Origin: Gammaproteobacteria bacterium
GTDB lineage: Bacteria; Pseudomonadota; Gammaproteobacteria; Chromatiales; Chromatiaceae
Assembly: GCA_015231665.1 (NCBI GenBank)
Contig: JADGBD010000169.1
Location: forward strand, 1 to 5,033
Direction of reading: 5' to 3'
DNA length: 5,033 bases
This document shows positions 1 to 5,033 of this stretch, one piece after another. Each line of letters opens with the position of its first letter. Position 1 is the stretch's first letter. The notes under the pieces were generated by a model that saw nothing but the letters and a program-made list of their open reading frames with translations, made no database searches and was not told the DNA's origin. The position numbers were made by a program, and so were the translations under genes.

Positions 1-30
1 CCAGAGCGGCGTTTAGCCAGAAAGCCAGCC

Positions 31-66
31 TGTACGCCTATCGCGAACAGAACTTGCTCCTACAAG
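31..66 (-). repeat. degenerate REP-like extragenic palindrome
   Basis: Read on the minus strand, this stretch carries TTGTAGGAGC, then AAGTTCTGTT, then CGCGATAGGCGTACA. This resembles the REP elements of Pseudomonas, Xanthomonas and relatives, which have a GTAGGAGC head, a short imperfect hairpin and a GCGA tail. The stem here is imperfect (GCGAA against TTGC), so it would be a decayed or variant copy. Only one copy is in the window, so repetition in the genome cannot be shown. A reading frame on the + strand also crosses it, so the call is tentative. Confidence 0.4.
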
Positions 67-191
67 AACACTCTCCTCTGTCCGACTTGATGGTCTCCTC
101 TTCAATCCTTCAGCAAGTTCCCGTCATGAAGGGAATTGGGAAGGCAGCTTAGCCATCATTGGAGTTGCATTTCAACGTCCCAAACCAATCC

Positions 192-220
192 TTGACGTCT
201 GCCCAACGGAGCTGAATAAT
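192..220 (+). promoter_or_regulatory. sigma70-type promoter for the operon
   Basis: The -35 hexamer TTGACG (192-197) and the -10 hexamer AATAAT (215-220) each match consensus at five of six positions and are separated by the optimal 17 bases. The predicted start of transcription is near 227, giving a leader of about 68 bases before the ATG at 295. No other equally good promoter was noticed by eye upstream of the first gene. Because the seven downstream genes are nearly contiguous, this is probably the main promoter of the whole operon. Confidence 0.65.
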
Positions 221-221
221 C

Positions 222-245
222 CTATTCAAGAATTCTATTGAATAG
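222..245. promoter_or_regulatory. palindromic operator candidate overlapping the transcription start
   Basis: Perfect inverted repeat with arms CTATTCAA (222-229) and TTGAATAG (238-245) around the 8-base centre GAATTCTA. It begins two bases after the -10 hexamer and spans the predicted +1, a position where a bound repressor would block transcription. The core geometry TCAA-N8-TTGA is the same as in the cad operator bound by CadC, an ArsR/SmtB-family metal-sensing repressor, as I recall it. That would suit an arsenic-related operon, but the regulator is inferred and none is encoded here. It could alternatively form a 5' leader hairpin. Confidence 0.5.
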
Positions 246-279
246 TGGGCTTTGCCATCCTGGACCCATATCTTTTTCT

Positions 280-286
280 GGAAGGA
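280..286 (+). promoter_or_regulatory. ribosome binding site that fixes the first start codon
   Basis: GGAAGGA lies 8 bases before the ATG at 295. It supports that ATG over the in-frame TTG at 238, which falls inside the palindrome, very near the predicted transcription start, and has no comparable Shine-Dalgarno sequence. Confidence 0.7.
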
Positions 287-294
287 CGTATTTG

Positions 295-1164
295 ATGACG
301 ATTAACGACTGGATCCTTCACCACGAGGTGGCCATCCGCCTCGGCTTTTTCTTCGGTATCCTGGTCCTGATCGCCCTGTGGGAGGTGCTGGCGCCGCGCC
401 GGGCCCTGACCGTTTCCAAGCTGATGCGCTGGAGCAACAACCTGGGCCTGGTATTCTTCAACAGCTTCCTGTTGCGCCTGCTGTTTCCGGCCGCCGCCGT
501 CGGCGTGGCGGCCTTTGCCAGCAGCCAGGGCTGGGGCCTGTTCAATTATGTCGCAGCGCCCCTGTGGCTGGCGGCGCTGGCCTCGGTGGTGATCATGGAC
601 CTGGTCATCTACCTGCAGCATGTCATGGTCCATGCCGTGCCCCTGCTGTGGCGCCTGCACCGGGTCCATCATGCCGACCTGGATTACGACGTGACTACCG
701 GCGCCCGTTTTCACCCCATTGAGATCATCCTGTCCATGCTGATCAAGTTCGCCACCATCCTGCTGCTGGGGCCGCCGGTGGTGGCGGTGGTAATCTTCGA
801 AGTGTTGCTGAACGGTCTGGCCATGTTCAATCACGGCAATATCCGTTTGCCTTTGGGATTGGACCGCGCACTGCGCCTGCTCGTCGTCACCCCGGACATG
901 CACCGGGTGCACCATTCGGTGGAGGATGACGAGGCCAACAGCAATTTCGGCTTCAACCTATCGCTCTGGGACCGCCTGTTCGGCACCTACCGGGATCAGC
1001 CTCGCGCTGGTCATGAGGGCATGACCATCGGTATCCATAAATTTCGAACCACCGCCGAGGCCAGCCGCATTGATGGTCTGCTGCTGATGCCCTTTCGTGG
1101 CACGGTCAGCGACTATGCCATTAATCGCCGCCAGTGGAGCAAGCCTGGAGAGGGCGATGCATGA
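295..1164 (+). CDS. fatty acid hydroxylase / sterol desaturase-family protein
   Basis: A 289-residue integral membrane protein, starting MTINDWILHHEV, of the fatty acid hydroxylase (sterol desaturase) superfamily. These enzymes use a histidine-bound di-iron centre for O2-dependent hydroxylation or desaturation of lipid-like substrates. The histidine clusters are visible: H109-x3-H113, H122-x2-H125-H126, H140 in FHP, N179-H180, and H203-x2-H206-H207. Hydrophobic stretches at about 15-33, 47-75, 84-107 and 145-178 fit a membrane enzyme with the His motifs on the cytoplasmic face. Length is normal for the bacterial family. It is the first gene of the operon, behind a clear ribosome binding site, and its stop overlaps the next start by four bases (ATGA). 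The substrate cannot be read from sequence; a lipid or carotenoid-like chain is possible. Family assignment is firm; the role in the downstream pathway is inference. Confidence 0.9.
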   Translation: MTINDWILHHEVAIRLGFFFGILVLIALWEVLAPRRALTVSKLMRWSNNLGLVFFNSFLLRLLFPAAAVGVAAFASSQGWGLFNYVAAPLWLAALASVVIMDLVIYLQHVMVHAVPLLWRLHRVHHADLDYDVTTGARFHPIEIILSMLIKFATILLLGPPVVAVVIFEVLLNGLAMFNHGNIRLPLGLDRALRLLVVTPDMHRVHHSVEDDEANSNFGFNLSLWDRLFGTYRDQPRAGHEGMTIGIHKFRTTAEASRIDGLLLMPFRGTVSDYAINRRQWSKPGEGDA

Positions 1165-2126
1165 ATCAGGCCGTCCTGCGCGGCCTGCTGGCCCTGACCG
1201 TCTTCGCTGGCATTGCCCTTGCCCTGGTGTATCGGGAGCAGATCGATATCGCGACCCTGCAACAGGGGCTGGCCCATGCCGGCGCGGCCGCGCCCCTGCT
1301 GTTCATGCTGATCTACGCCCTGGGCACGGTGCTGTTTCTACCCGGGTCGGTGCTCACCCTAGCCGGTGGTGCCCTGTTCGGCCCAGTCTGGGGCACCCTG
1401 TACAACCTGACTGGTGCCACCCTCGGCGCCACCCTGGCATTCCTGCTGGCCCGCTACCTGGCTGCCGATTGGGTCGAGCGGAAAACCGCCGGCATGGCCC
1501 GGCGCCTCAAGGCCGGCGTGGAGCAGGAGGGTTGGCGCTTCGTCGCCTTCGTGCGTCTGGTGCCGCTGTTTCCGTTCAACCTGCTGAACTACGCCCTGGG
1601 GCTGACCCGGATCAGGCTCGGCCACTACATCATCGCCTCCTGGCTGTGCATGCTGCCGGGCGCCATCGCCTACACCTATCTGGGCTACGCCGGGCGCGAG
1701 GCGCTGGCCGGCGGCGAAGGGCTGATTCAGAAGGCCCTGCTGGCCCTGGCCCTGCTGGCGGCGGTGGCTTTCTTGCCCCGCCTGATCGAGCGCTTGCGGC
1801 AGGGGCCGATGCTGGATGTGGAGGCACTGCGGGCAGCGTTGCAGGACGATGCCCCGCCCCTGCTGCTGGATGTGCGGGATGCGGTGGAGTTTGTCGGCGA
1901 GCAGGGACATATCGCCGCTGCGCTGAATATCCCCCTGGCGGACCTGGGGCGCCGTTTCATTGAGCTGGGCGAGGATCGGCAGCGCCCTATCGCCATTGTC
2001 TGTCGCACCGATGTGCGCTCACGCAAGGCCGCTGCCTTGCTGGCCCAGCATGGCTTTGCCCAGGTCCAGGTGGTGCGTGGCGGCATGACCGCCTGGAACC
2101 AGTGGAACTTTCCGCGACAAGGCTGA
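1161..2126 (+). CDS. TVP38/TMEM64 (VTT) membrane protein with C-terminal rhodanese domain
   Basis: A 321-residue two-part protein. Residues about 1-210 form a VTT/TVP38-TMEM64 (DedA-like) membrane domain: a first membrane segment near 7-25, the FLPGS motif at 59-63 followed by a Gly-rich LAGGALFG (67-74), and the signature RLVPLFPFN (132-140) with NYALGLT (143-149). A last hydrophobic segment ends near 208. Residues about 217-318 form a single rhodanese domain, with LLDVRD near 235-240 and catalytic-loop Cys281 in CRTDVR (281-286), a plausible sulfur- or selenium-carrying cysteine. The ATG at 1161 is chosen because GGAGAGGG (1147-1154) precedes it and it forms an ATGA overlap with the upstream stop; an in-frame GTG at 1134 lies inside the upstream gene. 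VTT proteins are linked to lipid scrambling or small-molecule transport; the transported species is unknown. The active-site Cys suggests a working rhodanese. Confidence 0.9.
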   Translation: MNQAVLRGLLALTVFAGIALALVYREQIDIATLQQGLAHAGAAAPLLFMLIYALGTVLFLPGSVLTLAGGALFGPVWGTLYNLTGATLGATLAFLLARYLAADWVERKTAGMARRLKAGVEQEGWRFVAFVRLVPLFPFNLLNYALGLTRIRLGHYIIASWLCMLPGAIAYTYLGYAGREALAGGEGLIQKALLALALLAAVAFLPRLIERLRQGPMLDVEALRAALQDDAPPLLLDVRDAVEFVGEQGHIAAALNIPLADLGRRFIELGEDRQRPIAIVCRTDVRSRKAAALLAQHGFAQVQVVRGGMTAWNQWNFPRQG

Positions 2127-2137
2127 CTCCACCTCCT

Positions 2138-3103
2138 ATGCATGCCATGCTCCCCCGACTGCGTCCCGGCGCCAGCGACTTTCCCCCGCTCCAGCGCGCC
2201 ACGCTGGAGACCCTGCAGGTCAACCTCGGCTACCTGTGCAACCAGCAGTGCCAGCATTGCCACGTCAACGCCGGTCCGCAACGGCGCGAGGTCATGACGC
2301 GCGAGACCATCGAGGTGGTGCTGGACTTTCTGCGCCGCGCCGAGGTGAAACGGCTCGATCTCACCGGCGGCGCGCCGGAACTGAACCCGAACTTCCGCTA
2401 TCTGGTGCGTGAGGCCCGCGCCCTCGGCCTGGCCGTGCTGGATCGCTGCAACCTGACCGTGCTGGAAGAGCCGGGCCAGGAGGGCCTGGCCGAATTCCTG
2501 GCCGAGCAGCAGGTGGAGATCGTCGCATCCCTGCCCTGCTACCTGGAGGAGAATGTCAACGGTCAGCGCGGCAAGGGCGTGTTCGCGGCCAGCATTCAGG
2601 CCCTGCAACGCTTGAACACCCTGGGTTACGGCGATCCCGCCAGCGGCCGGGTACTGAATTTGATGTACAACCCCACCGGCCCCTTCCTGCCGCCCCCGCA
2701 GCAGGGACTGGAAGCGGATTACCGACGGGAACTGGGTGAACGCTACGGCATCCGCTTCAATCACCTGCTGAGCCTGATCAACATGCCGATCCAGCGTTTC
2801 GGCAGTCTGCTGGTCTCCAGCGGCCAGTTCGACAGCTACATGCAATTGCTGCGCGATAGCTTTGCTGCCGACAATCTACCCCGGGTCATGTGCCTGAGCC
2901 TGCTCAGCGTCGACTGGCAAGGCCAGGTCTACGACTGCGATTTCAACCAGGTACTGGGCCTGCCCGCGGGGTTGGGGCGATCGCGACCTCATCTCAGCGA
3001 CATCCAGCCGGAGCAGTTGCCGGGCCATCACATCGCCATCGCCGACCACTGCTTCGGTTGCACGGCGGGCCAGGGCAGCAGCTGCGGCGGCGCGCTCGTC
3101 TGA
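2138..3103 (+). CDS. arsS: ArsS-type radical SAM protein (arsenosugar biosynthesis)
   Basis: A 321-residue radical SAM enzyme. The SAM-cluster motif is C34-x3-C38-x2-C41 in CNQQCQHCHVNAGP, followed by LTGGAPE (75-81), the SAM-binding GGxPE-like motif. The C-terminal half carries the Cys-rich DUF3641-type region: C252, C267 in VYDCDFNQ, and C305-x2-C308 with C316 in HCFGCTAG and SSCGG; C104 (RCNLTVL) and C134 (LPCYLEEN) are further family landmarks. Characterised ArsS adds the 5'-deoxyadenosyl group of SAM to dimethylarsenic to give the nucleoside precursor of arsenosugars. Some relatives are selenoproteins; this one has Cys throughout and no in-frame TGA. The ATG at 2138 is 11 bases after the upstream stop; a second ATG at 2147 is possible, and neither has a strong Shine-Dalgarno, which suggests translational coupling. 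Length is normal. The family match is strong across the whole protein; the arsenic substrate in this organism is inferred. Confidence 0.92.
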   Translation: MHAMLPRLRPGASDFPPLQRATLETLQVNLGYLCNQQCQHCHVNAGPQRREVMTRETIEVVLDFLRRAEVKRLDLTGGAPELNPNFRYLVREARALGLAVLDRCNLTVLEEPGQEGLAEFLAEQQVEIVASLPCYLEENVNGQRGKGVFAASIQALQRLNTLGYGDPASGRVLNLMYNPTGPFLPPPQQGLEADYRRELGERYGIRFNHLLSLINMPIQRFGSLLVSSGQFDSYMQLLRDSFAADNLPRVMCLSLLSVDWQGQVYDCDFNQVLGLPAGLGRSRPHLSDIQPEQLPGHHIAIADHCFGCTAGQGSSCGGALV

Positions 3104-3105
3104 TC

Positions 3106-3774
3106 GTGCCTCTTAGCCTGATCATTCCAACTTGCAATGAAGGCCGATCGATCCGGGCGACCTTGCTGGCCCTGCAATCCCTGCGTGCGAACGGCAACGA
3201 ATTGATCCTGGTGGACGGTGGCAGCGAGGATGACACCCAAGCCATCGCCCGGCCGCTGGTGGATCGCCTGCTGGTGACTGCCCCGGGCCGAGGCGGGCAG
3301 ATGGCGGCGGGAGCCGAGGTGGCGCGCCAGCCGATCCTCTGGTTCCTGCACGCGGATACCCTGGCTCCGGTTCAGGCTGATCGGTTGATCGAGTCGGCGC
3401 TGGCGGATGCCGGCTGGGGCCGTTTCGATGTCCGCCTGACGGGCGCTCATCCCCTGTTTCGGCTGATCGAGCGCCTGATCAACCTGCGCTCCTGTCTCAG
3501 CGGCATCGCTACCGGGGACCAGGGCATCTTCCTGCGCGTTGAGTTGTATCAGGCCATCGGCGGCATGCCGGATCAGCCCCTGATGGAGGACGTGGAATTG
3601 AGTCGGCGGCTGAAGCGGCATGGCCGCCCGGTTTGTCTCAAGCCGCCCCTGGTCACCTCCAGCCGGCGCTGGGAGCAGCATGGCATCCTGCGCACGGTGG
3701 TCCTGATGTGGTGGCTACGGGCTGCCTATGCGCTGGGTGTGCCGGCCGAGCGCCTGGCGCGCTGGTATCGCTGA
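3106..3774 (+). CDS. TIGR04283-family glycosyltransferase (arsenosugar / rSAM-selenodomain associated)
   Basis: A 222-residue GT2-like (GT-A fold) glycosyltransferase with no membrane anchor apparent. It starts at GTG 3106, two bases after the ArsS stop, giving an N-terminus PLSLIIPTCNEG typical of the family; the frame is open further upstream, but that part lies inside arsS. Nucleotide-sugar binding landmarks are IIPTCNE (6-12) and VDGGS (36-40). The family-typical GRGGQMAAGA (61-70) and FLHADT (80-85, DxD-like) follow, then TGDQGIF (136-142) and the acidic PLMEDVELSRR from 158, with the likely catalytic pair E161-D162. These match TIGR04283 ('rSAM/selenodomain-associated transferase 2'), which repeatedly occurs beside ArsS. 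It presumably transfers or builds the sugar part of the arsenic-containing product; donor and acceptor are not known from sequence. Stop-to-start spacing implies translational coupling with arsS. Confidence 0.9.
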   Translation: MPLSLIIPTCNEGRSIRATLLALQSLRANGNELILVDGGSEDDTQAIARPLVDRLLVTAPGRGGQMAAGAEVARQPILWFLHADTLAPVQADRLIESALADAGWGRFDVRLTGAHPLFRLIERLINLRSCLSGIATGDQGIFLRVELYQAIGGMPDQPLMEDVELSRRLKRHGRPVCLKPPLVTSSRRWEQHGILRTVVLMWWLRAAYALGVPAERLARWYR

Positions 3775-3797
3775 GCTGGTATGGCTGAGCTGGTATC
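3770..3797 (+). repeat. 14-base tandem duplication at a gene junction
   Basis: GCTGAGCTGGTATG (3770-3783) is followed directly by GCTGAGCTGGTATC (3784-3797), 13 of 14 bases identical; a partial copy GCTGGTATC (3761-3769) lies just before. The first copy contains the stop of the upstream glycosyltransferase (3772-3774) and, with the copy boundary, creates an ATG at 3781 in frame with the ATG at 3799. It looks like a replication-slippage duplication that lengthened the junction. Confidence 0.8.
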
Positions 3798-3798
3798 A

Positions 3799-4410
3799 AT
3801 GAACCGCTCCGAAGTCCTGCTGCTGTTTGCCAAGGCCCCGCTGCCCGGCCAGGCCAAGACCAGGCTGATCCCGGCGCTGGGGGCAGAGGGTGCGGCGGCA
3901 CTGCAGCAACGGCTGTTGCGGCGCAGCCTGCTGATGGCCAGTGGCTGCGGTGCTGATCTGCAACTCTGGTGCAGTCCCGATACCGACCACTCGGCCTTTG
4001 TCGAGGCCAGGCAGGCCCATGAACTCGTCTGCCACGCGCAAAGGGGCAAGGACCTTGGCCAACGCATGGCCCATGCCATGGATCAGGCACTGCGCCAGTA
4101 TCGAAAGGCCGTGCTCATTGGCACCGACTGCCCAGGGCTGAGCGTTGCGGATGTGCGGCAAGCCTTCGATCTCTTGCAGGACCATGCTGCGGTGATCGGC
4201 CCTGCCGCCGATGGCGGCTATTACCTGATCGGGCTGCACCATTTTGAGGCCAGCCTGTTTCAAGGGATCGATTGGGGTAGCGAGCGCGTACTGGACCAGA
4301 GCTGCCAACGACTGCGGCAGGCTGGCATGGACTATGGCACACTGACAACCCGGCGCGACCTCGACCGCCCCGAGGATTTGACCTGGTTTCCCGAACTCCT
4401 GGATGACTGA
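3799..4410 (+). CDS. TIGR04282-family transferase, DUF2064 (arsenosugar / rSAM-selenodomain associated)
   Basis: A 203-residue nucleotidyltransferase/glycosyltransferase-like GT-A protein of the DUF2064 family ('rSAM/selenodomain-associated transferase 1'). Landmarks are the N-terminal FAKAPLPGQAKTRL (10-23), resembling the nucleotide-binding loop of MobA/CofC-like enzymes. IGTDCPGL (107-114) carries the metal-binding Asp110. GPAADGGYYLIG (134-145), DWGSERVL (158-165) and the C-terminal DLDRPEDL (187-194) follow. It probably works with the preceding TIGR04283 protein on the sugar or nucleotide part of the product. Start choice is uncertain: ATG 3799 gives the usual short lead into LLLFAKAP, whereas ATG 3781 adds MAELVS, encoded largely by the second copy of the 14-base duplication. 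Neither has a strong Shine-Dalgarno. Family assignment is firm; the exact reaction is unproven. Confidence 0.9.
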   Translation: MNRSEVLLLFAKAPLPGQAKTRLIPALGAEGAAALQQRLLRRSLLMASGCGADLQLWCSPDTDHSAFVEARQAHELVCHAQRGKDLGQRMAHAMDQALRQYRKAVLIGTDCPGLSVADVRQAFDLLQDHAAVIGPAADGGYYLIGLHHFEASLFQGIDWGSERVLDQSCQRLRQAGMDYGTLTTRRDLDRPEDLTWFPELLDD

Positions 4411-4413
4411 AGC

Positions 4414-4656
4414 ATGCTTGGCTGGATTGATCGTATCCCTATACCCACCCTGGCCTTGGTGGCCCTGATGCTGGGCCTGGCACCCTTCGTGCCCGAACCC
4501 CATCTGTGGGAGAAGCTGAAGATGCTCGCCGCCGGCACCCTGAGCCGACCCATCGACATCTTTGACCTGATCATGCACGCGACGCCGTCGCTGCTGTTGA
4601 TCACTCGCCTGGCGCGCAGCCGATCCCAGGCCAAGGCCACCGACAATGCCAGCTGA
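4414..4656 (+). CDS. small conserved membrane protein, DUF6116-like
   Basis: An 80-residue protein starting three bases after the preceding stop. It has a hydrophobic segment at about 11-26 (TLALVALMLGLAPFV), a conserved-looking middle PEPHLWEKLKMLAAGTLSRP (27-46), then IDIFDLIMHATPSLLLI (47-63) as a second amphipathic or membrane-associated segment, and a basic tail. I recognise the pattern as a small proteobacterial family (DUF6116 type); relatives are, I believe, sometimes labelled 'RND transporter', which a protein of this size cannot be on its own. The ribosome binding site is weak (GGA at 4401-4403), consistent with coupling. The gene overlaps the next by 11 bases. Function is unknown; tight placement suggests it belongs with the transferase operon, perhaps as an accessory membrane peptide. 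Confidence 0.75.
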   Translation: MLGWIDRIPIPTLALVALMLGLAPFVPEPHLWEKLKMLAAGTLSRPIDIFDLIMHATPSLLLITRLARSRSQAKATDNAS

Positions 4657-5023
4657 ACGCGGCCTGCTGTTCGTCTACAAAGCCGACAGCGGCCTGTTCA
4701 ACACCGCCAGCGATATTGCCCACAAGCTGATCTCGCCCCAGACCTACGCCTGTAACCTGTGCGCGCTGACCCACGGCTATTTCAGCATGCGCAAGGACTG
4801 GGCCGGTTTTCTGCAACAACTGGATCTGCCCTGTGAATTTCGCCACCGGGATGAACTGACCGACGAGCCCGGCGTCGATGCCAGCCAGTTGCCAGCCATC
4901 TACCGCTGGTGGCAAGGCGCCTGGCACTGCTGCGCCAGCCCCGAGCAAATCCAGGCCTGCACCGATCTGGAGCAACTCAAGGCTTTGGTAACAAAGGACT
5001 GCCTGAGTTCCGCTTCAGGCTGA
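4646..5023 (+). CDS. conserved hypothetical protein with C-x2-C motif
   Basis: A 125-residue, probably cytoplasmic protein starting inside the upstream gene (11-base overlap), with AAGG (4633-4636) nine bases ahead of the ATG. The N-terminal part reads LLFVYKADSGLFNTASDIAHK (7-27), then SPQTYACNLCALTHGYFSMRKDW (30-52), with C36-x2-C39 and H43. Cys63 in LPCEFRHRDEL, LPAIYR (82-87) and the terminal QACTDLEQLKAL (103-114) follow. I recognise this as a widespread conserved uncharacterised family; I see no P-loop or GTPase motif. The order beta strand, CxxC, LPAI (possible cis-proline turn) is faintly thioredoxin-like, which is only inference. It has eight Cys in all (36, 39, 63, 95, 96, 105, 119 and none in the first 35 residues would give seven), so metal, arsenic or redox chemistry is conceivable. 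It is the last gene visible. Confidence 0.8.
   Translation: MPAERGLLFVYKADSGLFNTASDIAHKLISPQTYACNLCALTHGYFSMRKDWAGFLQQLDLPCEFRHRDELTDEPGVDASQLPAIYRWWQGAWHCCASPEQIQACTDLEQLKALVTKDCLSSASG
5001..5020 (+). other. short inverted repeat at the operon's 3' end
   Basis: Arms GCCTGA (5001-5006) and TCAGGC (5015-5020) enclose an 8-base loop and lie within the last codons of the final gene, ending just before its TGA. The stem could slow or help end transcription, but the 13 visible bases after it contain no T-run, so it is not a convincing intrinsic terminator. The window ends too soon to decide. Confidence 0.3.
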
Positions 5024-5033
5024 TCGGGCCGGT

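Noticed and set aside
118..135. Small hairpin TTCCC...GGGAA as a terminator of an upstream gene
   Set aside because: Only a 5-base stem with no following T-run; easily expected by chance.
238..294. N-terminal extension of the first gene from TTG 238
   Set aside because: The TTG lies within the palindrome and near the predicted transcription start, has no good ribosome binding site, and the ATG at 295 has GGAAGGA at ideal spacing.
235..915. Long minus-strand frame opposite the hydroxylase gene
   Set aside because: Its protein is Gln/His/Asp-rich and low complexity, as expected from the antisense of GC-rich coding DNA; the + strand protein has family motifs.
2102..2137. ArsS start at GTG 2102
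   Set aside because: It would overlap the end of the rhodanese gene by 25 bases and add residues not typical of the family; ATG 2138 just after the stop is more natural.
1727..2845. 372-residue minus-strand frame
   Set aside because: It runs antisense to both the VTT-rhodanese and ArsS genes, which have clear motifs; the composition is that of an antisense shadow.
2890..3105. Upstream extension of the TIGR04283 transferase frame
   Set aside because: This part lies entirely in another frame of arsS and gives an Arg/Pro-rich peptide; family homology begins at the GTG at 3106.
3796..4578. 260-residue minus-strand frame opposite the TIGR04282 gene
   Set aside because: Gln/Gly/His-rich antisense translation with no recognisable domain; the + strand frame is a clear family member.
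1..5033. CRISPR array, tRNA, rRNA, insertion sequence or riboswitch
   Set aside because: No spaced direct repeats, transposase gene, tRNA-like cloverleaf or recognisable riboswitch core was seen; the leader between 227 and 294 is too short for most riboswitches.

Overview
The window reads as one co-directional operon of seven genes on the + strand (295-5023), preceded by about 290 bases of lower-GC non-coding DNA. The coding part is GC-rich with strong G/C preference at third codon positions. The gene families are typical of proteobacteria. A high-GC gammaproteobacterium (for example a sulfur-oxidising or phototrophic lineage) is my best guess, but no marker gene settles the taxonomy.

Region 1-294: a degenerate REP-like element sits near 31-66, read on the minus strand. 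A good sigma70-type promoter follows (TTGACG, 17 bases, AATAAT at 192-220). A perfect 8-base inverted repeat (222-245) lies across the predicted transcription start and looks like an operator. A clear ribosome binding site (280-286) precedes the first gene.

Region 295-2126: two membrane proteins with a 4-base overlap. The first is a fatty acid hydroxylase/sterol desaturase-family di-iron protein. The second is a TVP38/TMEM64 (VTT) membrane protein fused to a C-terminal rhodanese domain.

Region 2138-4410: the core of the operon. It encodes an ArsS-type radical SAM protein, followed immediately by two glycosyltransferase-like proteins that match the TIGR04283 and TIGR04282 families ('rSAM/selenodomain-associated transferases', also called arsenosugar biosynthesis glycosyltransferases). 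ArsS joins the 5'-deoxyadenosyl group of SAM to dimethylated arsenic. The two transferases are thought to build the sugar part. No arsM methyltransferase is present in the window.

Region 4414-5023: two small conserved proteins of unknown function. One is a short hydrophobic protein resembling the DUF6116 type. The other is a 125-residue soluble protein with a C-x2-C motif. Gene spacing throughout is -11 to +24 bases, so one transcript with translational coupling is likely.

Inferred whole: an arsenosugar-type (or related organoarsenic/selenium) biosynthetic operon. A lipid-modifying hydroxylase, a VTT-rhodanese membrane protein and two uncharacterised small proteins are candidate additional pathway members. 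It may be controlled by an ArsR/SmtB-like repressor acting at the palindrome.
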